Source: a virus. Taken from it: 64,000 nt of DNA. The DNA is taken from IMG/VR virus record IMGVR_UViG_3300023109_000007, positions 62,001 through 126,000 of that record, one strand, 5' to 3'. Made by a program: the position numbers and the translations under genes. Positions 8,767-17,343 of this stretch are shown here, in pieces (the stretch's first letter is position 1; each line of letters begins with the position of its first letter). The notes beneath the pieces are model-generated. The model was not told the origin of the DNA, made no database searches, and saw only the letters and a list, made by a program, of their open reading frames with translations.

Positions 8767-11217
8767 TTAAACTGTTGCTGTGTTTCCTGATCCACCGACT
8801 GACCTTGCACCAAGTACATAGTACTCATCTGGCTTTGTACCATATGCGTCAGCTTGTCCACGCTGTCCATTTCTCCAGTTCTTCATTGCAGCAGCACCTA
8901 ATAAATGTGCGCCTGCTAACATGCCTGCCTTTTTATCGTTTGCATCGCCGGAACGTATGCCGCCGTTGTTTGTTAGATATATGTAGTTTTTATTTGTATA
9001 TGCTATCATTGCTTTTTCTTGGCAATTACCAACATTTGTTAACCAATCTTGTTTGTTGTTAACGCCATCTTTGCCTGTCCAAGCAGCTGGATTATTAAGT
9101 GTTCTGTTATTACCACTAGAACCTAAAATAATATATCCTGCTTCTTGACACGCTAATGATCCAAATTGATACTTACCTGAGTAGCCAATAGTATTAACAA
9201 CATCATATTTGTTGCCGCTTTCACGCTGTCCAATTGCACTCATATAATTTGCAGTTTCACTTCTACTAAATCCTGTAATTGTTCCAGGAACTTCAGAAGC
9301 AGATAAAACAGGAGCAGCTAATGTTCCTGGCTGTTGAAGAGCAGAATCAAGTGTTCTGTCAACTGTTGGATCTAACGGATCGCCTCCTGCTGATAAACTA
9401 AATCCTCCTGCACTACTGTTTGAGAAACTTGATATCGCAGGGTTAAGAGATGAAACTTGCTGGTTTGTATTTTTTCTAAATGTATCAGGTGTCTGAGCCG
9501 GTCTGCCGTCTATTAGTTGTCCAACTTGCTCTCTATCAGTTTCTTCTAATTTAAATGATTGCGGATTTTGATTTTCATGATGCGGCCAAGGTTCGTGCTG
9601 CGGAGATCTTGCTAGAATACTTTGGTACGTTCCTGGAACACTAACACCCGGAGTAATTTGAGGTAATGAAATTAAAGGCAGTCTTACAACTGGTTCAGGA
9701 GTTTCTGCTGGACCTGCTGCGCTTGCGCTACCGGACAATCCACTATTCCAATGTACTTCTCCTGCATCCCCTGAAAGTATACCCGGAGCTGCTAAACTAA
9801 TATTAGATCCTGATGATACTAACGTACTTGATGCTGAAGTAATATTAACATTTGCTCCTGCTTGTAGATTCATAGCTGCTGTTGAAATAACATTTACAGC
9901 AGCATCAGAATCTATATTAGTTGCACCTGCTGATTTAATATTAACAGCAGCACCTGCTTCTGCTTTGATTGCTGAACCAACAAGCAATTGATGACTAGCA
10001 CCAACAGTTATTTTAGATTCTGTACCTACGTCTAAATTAAAGGCATGCTTAGATTCAATTTGTACTCTGCCAGCTTCATTTCCACGTCCATCTTTATTTG
10101 CAAAGTTTGCATATCTAGCACTTGCTTTCATATTGATGTTTCTACCCGCTTCTACATTAAAGTCTCTAAATGCAGTAAAGTTTAAATCATTTTCACTGTT
10201 AACACTAATACTATCTTGACTATGAATATCTATTTTACCATCACTAGTAATTTCTATCCATGCAGTTCCACGTGAGTTAGCAATATAAATTAAATCTTCT
10301 GAATTGTGTAGTAAAATTTGATGACCAGTACGTGTCCTAAATCTTAATAATTCGTTGTGTGGTATAGTTTCGTCGCCGCCTGCTTCACCTGCTTCTAAAC
10401 TAGCATAGAAAGGCGGTGCTTCTTCTGCATGTCCTTTCCTAAGTAACTTATCGTCACCGTCATCCATAACAATACTAGAACCGCCTAAGCGGCTTGCATA
10501 GTAATTTGTTTTATTTTGTTCTGAACCTGTGTCAAGTGTAGGTGCTCCAGGACGTTTATCTGTTGGGCCTGGTGTTGACATACCAAAAACTCCGCTAGGA
10601 ACTTCTCTTCTAGCACTTGTAGTTGTAGTACCTCGTGTTTCGTCTGATATTAATCCTTGAATTTGTAAAATTTGACTAAAGTCTTTGTTGTAAGGTTTTA
10701 CAAATCTAGTTGGATCTTTACCAGTACCTGTTTCAGTTTTCTTGTTATATTCGCCTACTGGTAATTTAATACCTTGTAAATCTTGAGGAGTATTAGGAGT
10801 AGTTAAGTCAGTACTTGCTCTTCCGTCAGGAACCATAAAGTTCATATTTTCGTCTTGAATACACCCTATCCAATAAGCATAGTTTGTATTATCTTCTACA
10901 AACATAACTAGAACTTTTGTTCCAACATCTGGCGGAACAGCCCAAAAGCCATAGCTTTTTTGTGTATATTCATAGCCGTCGTTTGCTGTTGTACCCATTG
11001 ACGGAGTAACCCCATAAAATGGACTTAGATATTTACATGTTACAAGTTGGCCAGTTCGTTCAGGATTGTTACCAGAACCATTCTTAAGAAGTTCAACTTC
11101 TAATGTTCCCATATTATAAGGATCAAGATGATTAACAATAATTGCTTCATATGGGCCACCTGCTTTTGGCGGACCAGCACTATTGACTGTTCTTGATAAC
11201 GTATTTGGCCTAGACAT
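8767..11217 (-). CDS. gp5: Baseplate hub/spike gp5 with C-terminal lytic transglycosylase-like domain
   Basis: 816 residues. The N-terminal part (about 15-150, YEAIIVNHLDPYNMGTLEVE) is the OB-fold of gp5/VgrG spikes. Residues about 300-480 are short repeats (SAGATNIDSDAAVNV and similar) expected for the triple beta-helix needle. The C-terminal 160 residues form a separate enzyme-like domain with AIGQRESGNKYDVVN, GYSGKYQFG and a candidate catalytic Glu at about 666, resembling SLT-type peptidoglycan lytic enzymes. T4 gp5 instead carries an internal lysozyme between OB-fold and needle; no such domain is visible here. The enzyme would open the cell wall as the tail tip enters the periplasm. Encoded between gp25 and a small unknown ORF in the baseplate operon. 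Confidence 0.9.
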   Translation of the reverse strand: MSRPNTLSRTVNSAGPPKAGGPYEAIIVNHLDPYNMGTLEVELLKNGSGNNPERTGQLVTCKYLSPFYGVTPSMGTTANDGYEYTQKSYGFWAVPPDVGTKVLVMFVEDNTNYAYWIGCIQDENMNFMVPDGRASTDLTTPNTPQDLQGIKLPVGEYNKKTETGTGKDPTRFVKPYNKDFSQILQIQGLISDETRGTTTTSARREVPSGVFGMSTPGPTDKRPGAPTLDTGSEQNKTNYYASRLGGSSIVMDDGDDKLLRKGHAEEAPPFYASLEAGEAGGDETIPHNELLRFRTRTGHQILLHNSEDLIYIANSRGTAWIEITSDGKIDIHSQDSISVNSENDLNFTAFRDFNVEAGRNINMKASARYANFANKDGRGNEAGRVQIESKHAFNLDVGTESKITVGASHQLLVGSAIKAEAGAAVNIKSAGATNIDSDAAVNVISTAAMNLQAGANVNITSASSTLVSSGSNISLAAPGILSGDAGEVHWNSGLSGSASAAGPAETPEPVVRLPLISLPQITPGVSVPGTYQSILARSPQHEPWPHHENQNPQSFKLEETDREQVGQLIDGRPAQTPDTFRKNTNQQVSSLNPAISSFSNSSAGGFSLSAGGDPLDPTVDRTLDSALQQPGTLAAPVLSASEVPGTITGFSRSETANYMSAIGQRESGNKYDVVNTIGYSGKYQFGSLACQEAGYIILGSSGNNRTLNNPAAWTGKDGVNNKQDWLTNVGNCQEKAMIAYTNKNYIYLTNNGGIRSGDANDKKAGMLAGAHLLGAAAMKNWRNGQRGQADAYGTKPDEYYVLGARSVGGSGNTATV

Positions 11218-11241
11218 TAATGTACTCCATTAAATTGTTCC

Positions 11242-11952
11242 TTAAGACGGTCCTGAAGAACCACTGTACTGTTCAAAAGGTTCACCATTTTGCTGATGTG
11301 TCAATTTGTATTGTCTGTCCCATTCAGCTCTCTGTTCTCTTTCCTGCGGATCAGTCGGTCTTGGATCTACAGCTTCAAACGCCGGAGCATTTTGATGCTC
11401 CGCAGTACTATGTGTATTAGATCCGCATTCTTTACACGCAGCAAGATTTCCTTGTGGAGTATTTACTCCTGCACCAGTACTCCCTAGTCCACGTTGTGAT
11501 CCTAGTTGTGCAGCAGCATTGGATAATGTAAATACTTTTTGTCCAGTACGATAATCATATCTATTATCTAAAGGATCTGTTGGTAAGTATGGTCTATTAG
11601 GCACTGTTTGTATTCCGCCACTAGATCCTCGTGCAGTTAAATTGCTAGGTAATTGTGATGCAGCAGCAGTTGCAGGCGAAACTGTAGATAATGATGTTAC
11701 ATCAGGACCTGCGCCTCCAAAAGGATCTAATTGAGCAGCTATATTAGTAACATCAGGCAACCCTGGAACATCTGGTATTTGAAGTTTTCCTCTTGGGTCA
11801 AATGAGTCTGGTGTTAAATTTGCTATTTCAGTTGCCTTAGCAGCAATTTTTCGTGTTGTTGCTTCTAATCTTGCTTTTTGAGTTTCGATAATAGTGCCAA
11901 CAGGACCTGCGGCTATATAATCTCCTTTTTTTAAGAAATTGTTAATTGCCAT
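11242..11952 (-). CDS. Conserved-context baseplate-operon protein of unknown function
   Basis: 236 residues starting MAINNFLKKGDYIAAGPVGT; the ATG overlaps the upstream stop as TAATG. The middle is rich in Pro, Gly, Ser and Thr. The C-terminal third has CKEC followed about 8 residues later by H and further His (AACKECGSNTHSTAEH), a possible small metal site, then a charged tail ending YSGSSGPS. No family recognised. Its place between the hub-like peptidase and gp5 suggests a hub or tip component; a PAAR-like cap was considered but no PAAR repeat pattern is visible. Confidence 0.75.
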   Translation of the reverse strand: MAINNFLKKGDYIAAGPVGTIIETQKARLEATTRKIAAKATEIANLTPDSFDPRGKLQIPDVPGLPDVTNIAAQLDPFGGAGPDVTSLSTVSPATAAASQLPSNLTARGSSGGIQTVPNRPYLPTDPLDNRYDYRTGQKVFTLSNAAAQLGSQRGLGSTGAGVNTPQGNLAACKECGSNTHSTAEHQNAPAFEAVDPRPTDPQEREQRAEWDRQYKLTHQQNGEPFEQYSGSSGPS

Positions 11953-14900
11953 TATTGCGCTCCGCCTGTTCTAGCTTGAGGTGTTTCGGTAGCAGGTAGA
12001 GACGTTGCACCACCAGAAGGAATTACTCCTCTGCGTAGACCTTGAAGTGATCCACCTTCGTTTGATGCAGCTGAGAAATGCATAGCATCTTTGCTTTTTC
12101 CTGTCCAGGCTCCGCCCCAACCCATTCCGTATTTGTTTGCTAATGCAACCATTTCACTACCTGTGCCGCCTGCTGGCATGTCTGTTATATAGTTTGGACC
12201 AAATGGGTTTTCACGAGGGTTAATATCAATAGCAATGCCGCCGGAGTGCCAACTCAGTGTTGACGTGTCGCCAATATATCTATAATTATAGCCGCCAATG
12301 CTGTATATTTCATACCCGTAGACATTTTCTAATTCGTCAATCATTGCTTGAAACTGCGGTGCTAGTGATGCTGCTACTTGTGTTGATTTGCCTTTCTTAC
12401 TAGTTGTAATAGTTGCAAGTTGTCCCCCGCTTCCAGCTGGACTACCGGCTGGTGCTGTACTGTTTGTCGCACCTGGCCCAGTTCCGCCGCTTGTTGTTGG
12501 AGAATTTGCATTTGTTAGTGTACGGTTTTGTTGGTTGCCTACTGGGCCGCCTGGTCCTGCGTATTGTCCCGCTGCCATTCTATCAGCTGCACGAGGATCC
12601 ATATTATTTGTAGCACCTTCTGTTATTGCTTCAGACTGACCTGTTGCTTCATCATTTTGGCCGCGACGTCTAATCATTTTTAAATTAGTCTTGAATTGAC
12701 CTTTACTGAATGTATTTGTAACTTCATTTACTTGGAATAGTCCACTAAACGGCTTTACTATAGTGCTAAATTGCATCAGTCCGCCTTCGGCATAATCTGT
12801 AGGAGTTCTAAAGTTTACAACAATTAATACTTCTTCGTTTTGGTAGTCCATGCCGCCATCAGCATTTGTATTACGCTTTACTCCACTTGCTGGTGCATTG
12901 TAATTTCCCATTCCGCTTGTTGGAATATAGAAAGGATCTCCCCAAATTTCCATTTCAGCTTGTACCATATCAGTATCACCATTAATTAATGTGTTATGAA
13001 ATGCTTCAGCAATTGCACGTTTTGTACCCGATGATGCAGTTGTAGCTATTCCGTTTGGTACAGGTGATTTGCCATCGCTGTTTCTAACAGGAGCTTTTGG
13101 TTCTGCTAAGCCGCCACCGCCGGCTGGACCAATGCCAGGAGGTGCTACAACCGTTCCAGGAGGTGGTGTATTTGCAACAACTTCACTTCCGGCGCCTGAT
13201 CTAATTGGTAAATTAAACTGTCCTAAATCTGCATACAAGTTTTGATAGAACGCTCCTTTAAATTCAATTGCAAAATCTAATACATCTTCATTTTTTCCTG
13301 TGTAGAAATAGTTGTATTCTTTTACTGCGTTTGCCTTTAATTCTTCTGTACTAGAAGGTGTTCTACCAGGTCCCATAAATTTAGCCTCGTCTGCTAAAAA
13401 AGGAACAACACTATATACATACACTTTTGCTTTAGTACCGTTTGTTAATTCGCTTGCTATATTTTCAGTATCAAAAACCATTGTTTCAACTTTGAACCAT
13501 GTTTTAAACCCATTTTCAGCAGGAGTTTCTGCAAGTGATTTTCCGTATTCACTACTAATAATAACATCTTCTATAATACCAACAATATTTGTACCTTGTA
13601 CATACTGCCCTGTTCTTTCAAGATCTTGTTGTGCTACTGCTTGTCGATTCATATATCTTATTGGCCCGTCATCATACATTGCATCAACATGACTTCCCAT
13701 TGGTCTAGTGCCACCTTCATTTGTATCATTAGTTAGAATAGCCCTACCAATTTCATTTACGTGAGTTTCTGAAAAATTCTTTAATGTTTCATAAACATTA
13801 GCCCCACCCGCGGCTTCTACTGCACTTGTAGCACCTTGCTTGTCATCAGGAAACATAATAATATATCTATCTTCTTGAGGAGAAACATTAGCATCTTCAC
13901 GTGTTTCATTTCTAGCGTTTAGTACATTTGTTAAACTGCGTTCGCCTCTTTGTAAATATTCATCAACAGCATTACCACTAATTGATACATCTGTTGGTAC
14001 TTGTGCAATTTCATCAACAAGTGCTTGTTCATTGTAAGGAATTGCTTCAACTGAATATCTACTACCTTGTCCGTCAACTTGAAATTCAACATTAGTTAGT
14101 TTTATCGGAACGTATTTTGTTGTAACGTTTTGTTCTTGTTTATTTGGCATTGGAGCACTATTTTCATCAAACCCCAAAAACTGTATTCTCAATATATACG
14201 GTGCTTCGATATAATTTGCATGATTTGCTTGTACTGCTGCTACCTGCATAGCTTCTAAAAACTGTCCCATACTATATGGTTCTAGTACTGTAAATGCAAT
14301 ATTTGTACCCATTGCAACACCAGTTTTAGAATTTGGAGCAATAAGTGCATCCATTTCTAAGTCTTCTAAATAATACTCTCCGGTAGTATTGTAGTTTACT
14401 TCGCCAAATGTAGTAACTCTTTCCGTAAGTGCGCCGCCGCCGGTTTGGCAAATTACATTAGATAACCCACGAGACCTAAATCCACTTTCGGGTGTGTTTA
14501 CTTCAGCACTGGTTATACAAGCTAATGTAATTCTGTAATTATATGCAGCGTATGATCTTAAAGGATTTTTTAATCTACCATTAGCATCAGTTGCTATAGC
14601 TGTGTTAGATCTATCAGTTCTACCACCTGAGCCTATTGATGCTAGTCCAAAAAACGCTCCTCCTAAGTCGCCGCTGAATAGACTTGTTGCTGAATTTAAG
14701 AGGCCACCTATTGATCCGCCTGCTACTTTTGCTATAGCACTGTTAATAACATTTTCACCAATGCCGCCAGCTAATCCGCCAGGCAATACTTTGATAGCAT
14801 TACTCATTGATTCAAAATCTTTGACTAGAGGTATCTTTCCAAGAAGGCCCATTTCAAAATCTTGCATACCGGCTCGCTGAATACTTTCTAACTTTCTAGT

Positions 14901-15095
14901 AAAATTATCTGTTATGCCTTGTACGTTTCCTGGTAGTCCTGATATACCAGATATTGCGCCGCGTAAATCTTTGTTAAATCCGCCAAAATTGACTTTAGAT
15001 AGTTGATTTTGTGCCGCCGTTAAATTTTTATTAAAGTTTCCAAGGGAGCCGGCTGCTCCTGAAATATTTGAAGATATGAAACTGCCAAAACCCAT
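11952..15095 (-). CDS. Baseplate hub-like virion protein with C-terminal M15-type peptidase domain
   Basis: 1,047 residues. The N-terminal 150 are Gly/Ala/Ser-rich helices. Residues about 180-700 look like a hub or tube-type structural region (SYAAYNYRITLACITSAEV; later VIIVEDVI-like strands). The C-terminus carries SWHSGGIAIDI with His about 950 and Asp about 957, then WGGAWTGKSKDAMHFS with Asp about 1003 and His about 1006. This is the H..(6)..D / D..H zinc-ligand pattern of M15 D-Ala-D-Ala carboxypeptidase/VanY-like enzymes. It lies between gp53 and gp5, where a gp27-like hub gene could be expected, but homology to gp27 is not visible by eye. Likely acts with the gp5 lytic domain on peptidoglycan during entry. 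Confidence 0.82.
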   Translation of the reverse strand: MGFGSFISSNISGAAGSLGNFNKNLTAAQNQLSKVNFGGFNKDLRGAISGISGLPGNVQGITDNFTRKLESIQRAGMQDFEMGLLGKIPLVKDFESMSNAIKVLPGGLAGGIGENVINSAIAKVAGGSIGGLLNSATSLFSGDLGGAFFGLASIGSGGRTDRSNTAIATDANGRLKNPLRSYAAYNYRITLACITSAEVNTPESGFRSRGLSNVICQTGGGALTERVTTFGEVNYNTTGEYYLEDLEMDALIAPNSKTGVAMGTNIAFTVLEPYSMGQFLEAMQVAAVQANHANYIEAPYILRIQFLGFDENSAPMPNKQEQNVTTKYVPIKLTNVEFQVDGQGSRYSVEAIPYNEQALVDEIAQVPTDVSISGNAVDEYLQRGERSLTNVLNARNETREDANVSPQEDRYIIMFPDDKQGATSAVEAAGGANVYETLKNFSETHVNEIGRAILTNDTNEGGTRPMGSHVDAMYDDGPIRYMNRQAVAQQDLERTGQYVQGTNIVGIIEDVIISSEYGKSLAETPAENGFKTWFKVETMVFDTENIASELTNGTKAKVYVYSVVPFLADEAKFMGPGRTPSSTEELKANAVKEYNYFYTGKNEDVLDFAIEFKGAFYQNLYADLGQFNLPIRSGAGSEVVANTPPPGTVVAPPGIGPAGGGGLAEPKAPVRNSDGKSPVPNGIATTASSGTKRAIAEAFHNTLINGDTDMVQAEMEIWGDPFYIPTSGMGNYNAPASGVKRNTNADGGMDYQNEEVLIVVNFRTPTDYAEGGLMQFSTIVKPFSGLFQVNEVTNTFSKGQFKTNLKMIRRRGQNDEATGQSEAITEGATNNMDPRAADRMAAGQYAGPGGPVGNQQNRTLTNANSPTTSGGTGPGATNSTAPAGSPAGSGGQLATITTSKKGKSTQVAASLAPQFQAMIDELENVYGYEIYSIGGYNYRYIGDTSTLSWHSGGIAIDINPRENPFGPNYITDMPAGGTGSEMVALANKYGMGWGGAWTGKSKDAMHFSAASNEGGSLQGLRRGVIPSGGATSLPATETPQARTGGAQ

Positions 15096-15096
15096 A

Positions 15097-15387
15097 TTAA
15101 GCTCCTATCAATGTTTTCATATTAGTTTCTTTAGGCAACCGTATTTGTGTTCCTGCAGAAAAATCGTATATTGGATCTTTTATTATGTCCATATTACGCT
15201 GTGCAAATATCCACCATAGATCCTTTGTACCGTATAAATCATATGCTAATAGATCTGGCCGATTATGATAATTAGGTGTAATTTCAAATATTACGTCATC
15301 ATCTTCAGCTGGGATTGGTATAATCTTTAATATATCTAAGTAACCTGATCTTGTTATACCTGTTTTTGCATAGGGGTTCATACTCAT
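15097..15387 (-). CDS. gp53: Baseplate wedge protein gp53
   Basis: 96 residues; shorter than T4 gp53 (about 196). Shows the diagnostic LysM-like segment NRPDLLAYDLYGTKDLWW, then IFAQRNMDIIKDPIYDF and AGTQIRLP. gp53 clamps adjacent wedges during baseplate closure. Its ATG overlaps the gp48 stop (TAATG), so the two are translated together. Confidence rests on the motif plus the gp48-gp53 order. Confidence 0.9.
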   Translation of the reverse strand: MSMNPYAKTGITRSGYLDILKIIPIPAEDDDVIFEITPNYHNRPDLLAYDLYGTKDLWWIFAQRNMDIIKDPIYDFSAGTQIRLPKETNMKTLIGA

Positions 15388-16370
15388 TAGATAAATCCTT
15401 CTGTGCCACTGGCCGCATAATCGCCGTTCGCAAACTTCTGTAGATTAAATGTAGATTGTGTTGTTCTACTGTACTGTGGTAATAGTGTTACTGTAATTGT
15501 AGATTGTACAGGAACATAGTTATCTTGGTTTTCTAAATTAACTTTTATATAATCTACTTCTGCAGGTAAATCGGTTGTAAAGTTACTTACAACTACAGGT
15601 ATGTTATTAAGAACATGTCTGCCATATCCGTTTAGTCTAGCAACCAAAGGTGGATTACCACTGTATGCTCCGTCGCCATAGAACATTTTAGTCATTGTTC
15701 TAAGATAATGTAACACAGCAATCCAGTATACGGCATCAGCTGACGATTCGCTATAAAATTCACCTGTAATTGTTATTGCATCTACTTGACTGTTTTCATA
15801 TGCATTATAAGGATAGTTTACATGAGTTGGATGTATTTGACTATAACTTGCTGTATTACCAAATAATATTGTAGGTGTAAACGGAAAAACTAGTTTGCCG
15901 CCACTGTTTTTAAATGGGTTAAATAAAGCACTGTCAGTAATAGCTTGAGGTATAGATAAACTAACTCTCCAATCATTTGATTCAGGATCAATTCCGCCAG
16001 CTGACACACTTTGACTTATTAGTTGAGCCTGTGCCGAATTAGCAGAAATTGGGTTAGCGCCAGGTGGAGGACCGCCTGCTGCTCCCATTCTGCTTCTAGT
16101 TCCAAAACCCCGTGTAAAGGTACCTTTGAGAGCGTTAAAGTCAGCTGTTGCACCTTTGGCAAGATTAAGTAAATCTGATCCTTGAGATACTAAGCCTTTT
16201 AAGCCACCAATTGACGGTTTACTAGCAAAGTTTCCGATAGCACCTTGTAAGCCACTAACTCCGCCAAAAGCTGCGGTAGCATTTGATTTTAGATTATTAA
16301 ATGTACTCTGAGCGTTCTTTACAGAGCTTGCCATTGATGATAATTGATTAAATCCGCTAAAAAGTCCCAT
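15387..16370 (-). CDS. gp48: Tail tube/baseplate cap protein gp48
   Basis: 327 residues; T4 gp48 has 364. The N-terminal 110 residues are low-complexity Ala/Gly/Ser helices (MGLFSGFNQLSSMASSVKNA). The C-terminal tube-like domain contains DWRVSLSIPQA, FPFTPTILFGNTASYSQI and NYPYNAYENSQ, typical of gp48/gp54-type baseplate caps of marine T4-like phages. First gene of the minus-strand baseplate operon, with GGAG 10 bases before the ATG and a late promoter box at 16392-16399. Confidence 0.88.
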   Translation of the reverse strand: MGLFSGFNQLSSMASSVKNAQSTFNNLKSNATAAFGGVSGLQGAIGNFASKPSIGGLKGLVSQGSDLLNLAKGATADFNALKGTFTRGFGTRSRMGAAGGPPPGANPISANSAQAQLISQSVSAGGIDPESNDWRVSLSIPQAITDSALFNPFKNSGGKLVFPFTPTILFGNTASYSQIHPTHVNYPYNAYENSQVDAITITGEFYSESSADAVYWIAVLHYLRTMTKMFYGDGAYSGNPPLVARLNGYGRHVLNNIPVVVSNFTTDLPAEVDYIKVNLENQDNYVPVQSTITVTLLPQYSRTTQSTFNLQKFANGDYAASGTEGFI

Positions 16371-16391
16371 ATTTCTTTATCTCCTACATAG

Positions 16392-16399
16392 TATTTAGT
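16392..16399 (-). promoter_or_regulatory. T4-type late promoter for the baseplate operon
   Basis: Reads ACTAAATA on the minus strand, 22 bases before the gp48 ATG. Fits the NNTAAATA box found before other structural genes here. Its first base is shared with the -35 hexamer of the divergent gp55 promoter. Confidence 0.75.
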
Positions 16400-16427
16400 T
16401 GACAAATTTAACTACGTATATTATAAT
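16399..16427 (+). promoter_or_regulatory. Consensus sigma-70 promoter for gp55
   Basis: TTGACA at 16399-16404, 17-bp spacer, TATAAT at 16422-16427; perfect consensus hexamers. Drives gp55 with host RNA polymerase before late transcription begins. A 16-bp palindrome at 16426-16441 overlaps the end of the -10 and the expected start point. Confidence 0.88.
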
Positions 16428-16441
16428 AGTATATATACTAT
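16426..16441 (+). promoter_or_regulatory. Perfect palindrome over the gp55 transcription start (candidate operator)
   Basis: ATAGTATATATACTAT is a perfect 16-bp inverted repeat located from the last bases of the -10 to about +8. Position is that of a repressor operator. Being all A/T-rich it could also be chance or melting DNA; the other two sigma-70 promoters in the window also carry inverted repeats. Confidence 0.5.
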
Positions 16442-16456
16442 AAGCCTGGAGCAAAA

Positions 16457-17284
16457 ATGAGAAAAAAGAACTACCTTAATAATAAGGACATTTTAAAAGA
16501 AATACACAAATCTAAGAATACATATAACAGTTACGTAGAAGAAGATTACGGACAGTTTGATATTATTTTATTAGATGTTGACAAAGTTAATATTAGAACT
16601 ATTGCAGAAGCAAAACGCAACAAAGCAAAACGTCTAAGCACAGCTGACTACGAAGCACGTAAGATGGCCGGACAAAAAGTTAAACAAGCAGAGTGCGAAG
16701 TTGATTATAGAAAAATTACAAAAGAAGAACTAATTTTTCGTGTCATGACATTTGATCATATTCCAGAAGAACCCGGAAGAAAAAAGAATCCGAAGACTAT
16801 AGCAGACACAAAAACTAAATTAAACTTTCCTCCATTTAAACATTATAAGTTTACAGATGACGGCGAATTAGTATGTGTAGGAAAAAGTCATTGGGAAGGT
16901 GGAATGGAAAACGGTTGCTTTAGTAAATCACATGGTAAGGCAACAAACAATCTAGCTATGATGTGGATGAAACTTTGTGATAGATACGCAACAAGAGGCA
17001 ATGTACGTGGTTACACTTACAATGACGAAATGCGTGGTCAAGCAATCTTGCAGTTAGCACAGATTGGCTTACAGTTTGACGAGTCAAAATCACAAAATCC
17101 GTTTGCTTACTATACTGCGGCTGTAACTAATAGTTTTGTACGTGTTATTAATATTGAAAAACGCAATCAAAATATTAGAGACGATATTCTTGAAATGAAT
17201 GACTTGAATCCAAGTTATACAAGACAACATGCAGGCGAATGGGAAGCTTCCCTAAAAAGACAAAAAGAACTTTCAAAAAAGTAG
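16457..17284 (+). CDS. gp55: Late-transcription sigma factor gp55
   Basis: 275 residues; T4 gp55 has 185, the excess being a charged N-terminal region. The C-terminal two-thirds contain the gp55-type sigma-2-like helices: NNLAMMWMKLCDRYATRGNV, YNDEMRGQAILQLAQIGL and QNPFAYYTAAVTNSFVRVIN, ending in a Lys-rich tail. gp55 replaces sigma-70 on host core polymerase and recognises the TATAAATA-type late box. GGAG lies 6 bases before the ATG. First gene of the early/middle block; gp47 follows 59 bases later with its own promoter. Confidence 0.93.
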   Translation: MRKKNYLNNKDILKEIHKSKNTYNSYVEEDYGQFDIILLDVDKVNIRTIAEAKRNKAKRLSTADYEARKMAGQKVKQAECEVDYRKITKEELIFRVMTFDHIPEEPGRKKNPKTIADTKTKLNFPPFKHYKFTDDGELVCVGKSHWEGGMENGCFSKSHGKATNNLAMMWMKLCDRYATRGNVRGYTYNDEMRGQAILQLAQIGLQFDESKSQNPFAYYTAAVTNSFVRVINIEKRNQNIRDDILEMNDLNPSYTRQHAGEWEASLKRQKELSKK

Positions 17285-17313
17285 TTGACAAGTGTACATT
17301 TTTGTTATATAAT
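17285..17313 (+). promoter_or_regulatory. Consensus sigma-70 promoter for gp47-gp46
   Basis: TTGACA 17285-17290, 17-bp spacer, TATAAT 17308-17313. Begins on the base after the gp55 stop codon. The -10 is centred in a palindrome (17304-17318). Confidence 0.88.
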
Positions 17314-17318
17314 ATAAC
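17304..17318 (+). promoter_or_regulatory. Palindrome centred on the gp47 promoter -10 (candidate operator)
   Basis: GTTATAT, one base, ATATAAC: 7-bp perfect arms enclosing the -10 hexamer. Occupancy by a dimeric regulator would block polymerase. No regulator gene is identified in the window. Confidence 0.45.
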
Positions 17319-17343
17319 AAGTAGATAACCCGGAGACTATATT

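Noticed and set aside
12388-12639. Plus-strand ORFs inside the minus-strand baseplate genes
   Set aside because: Shadow frames opposite the hub-like protein; no signals of their own.
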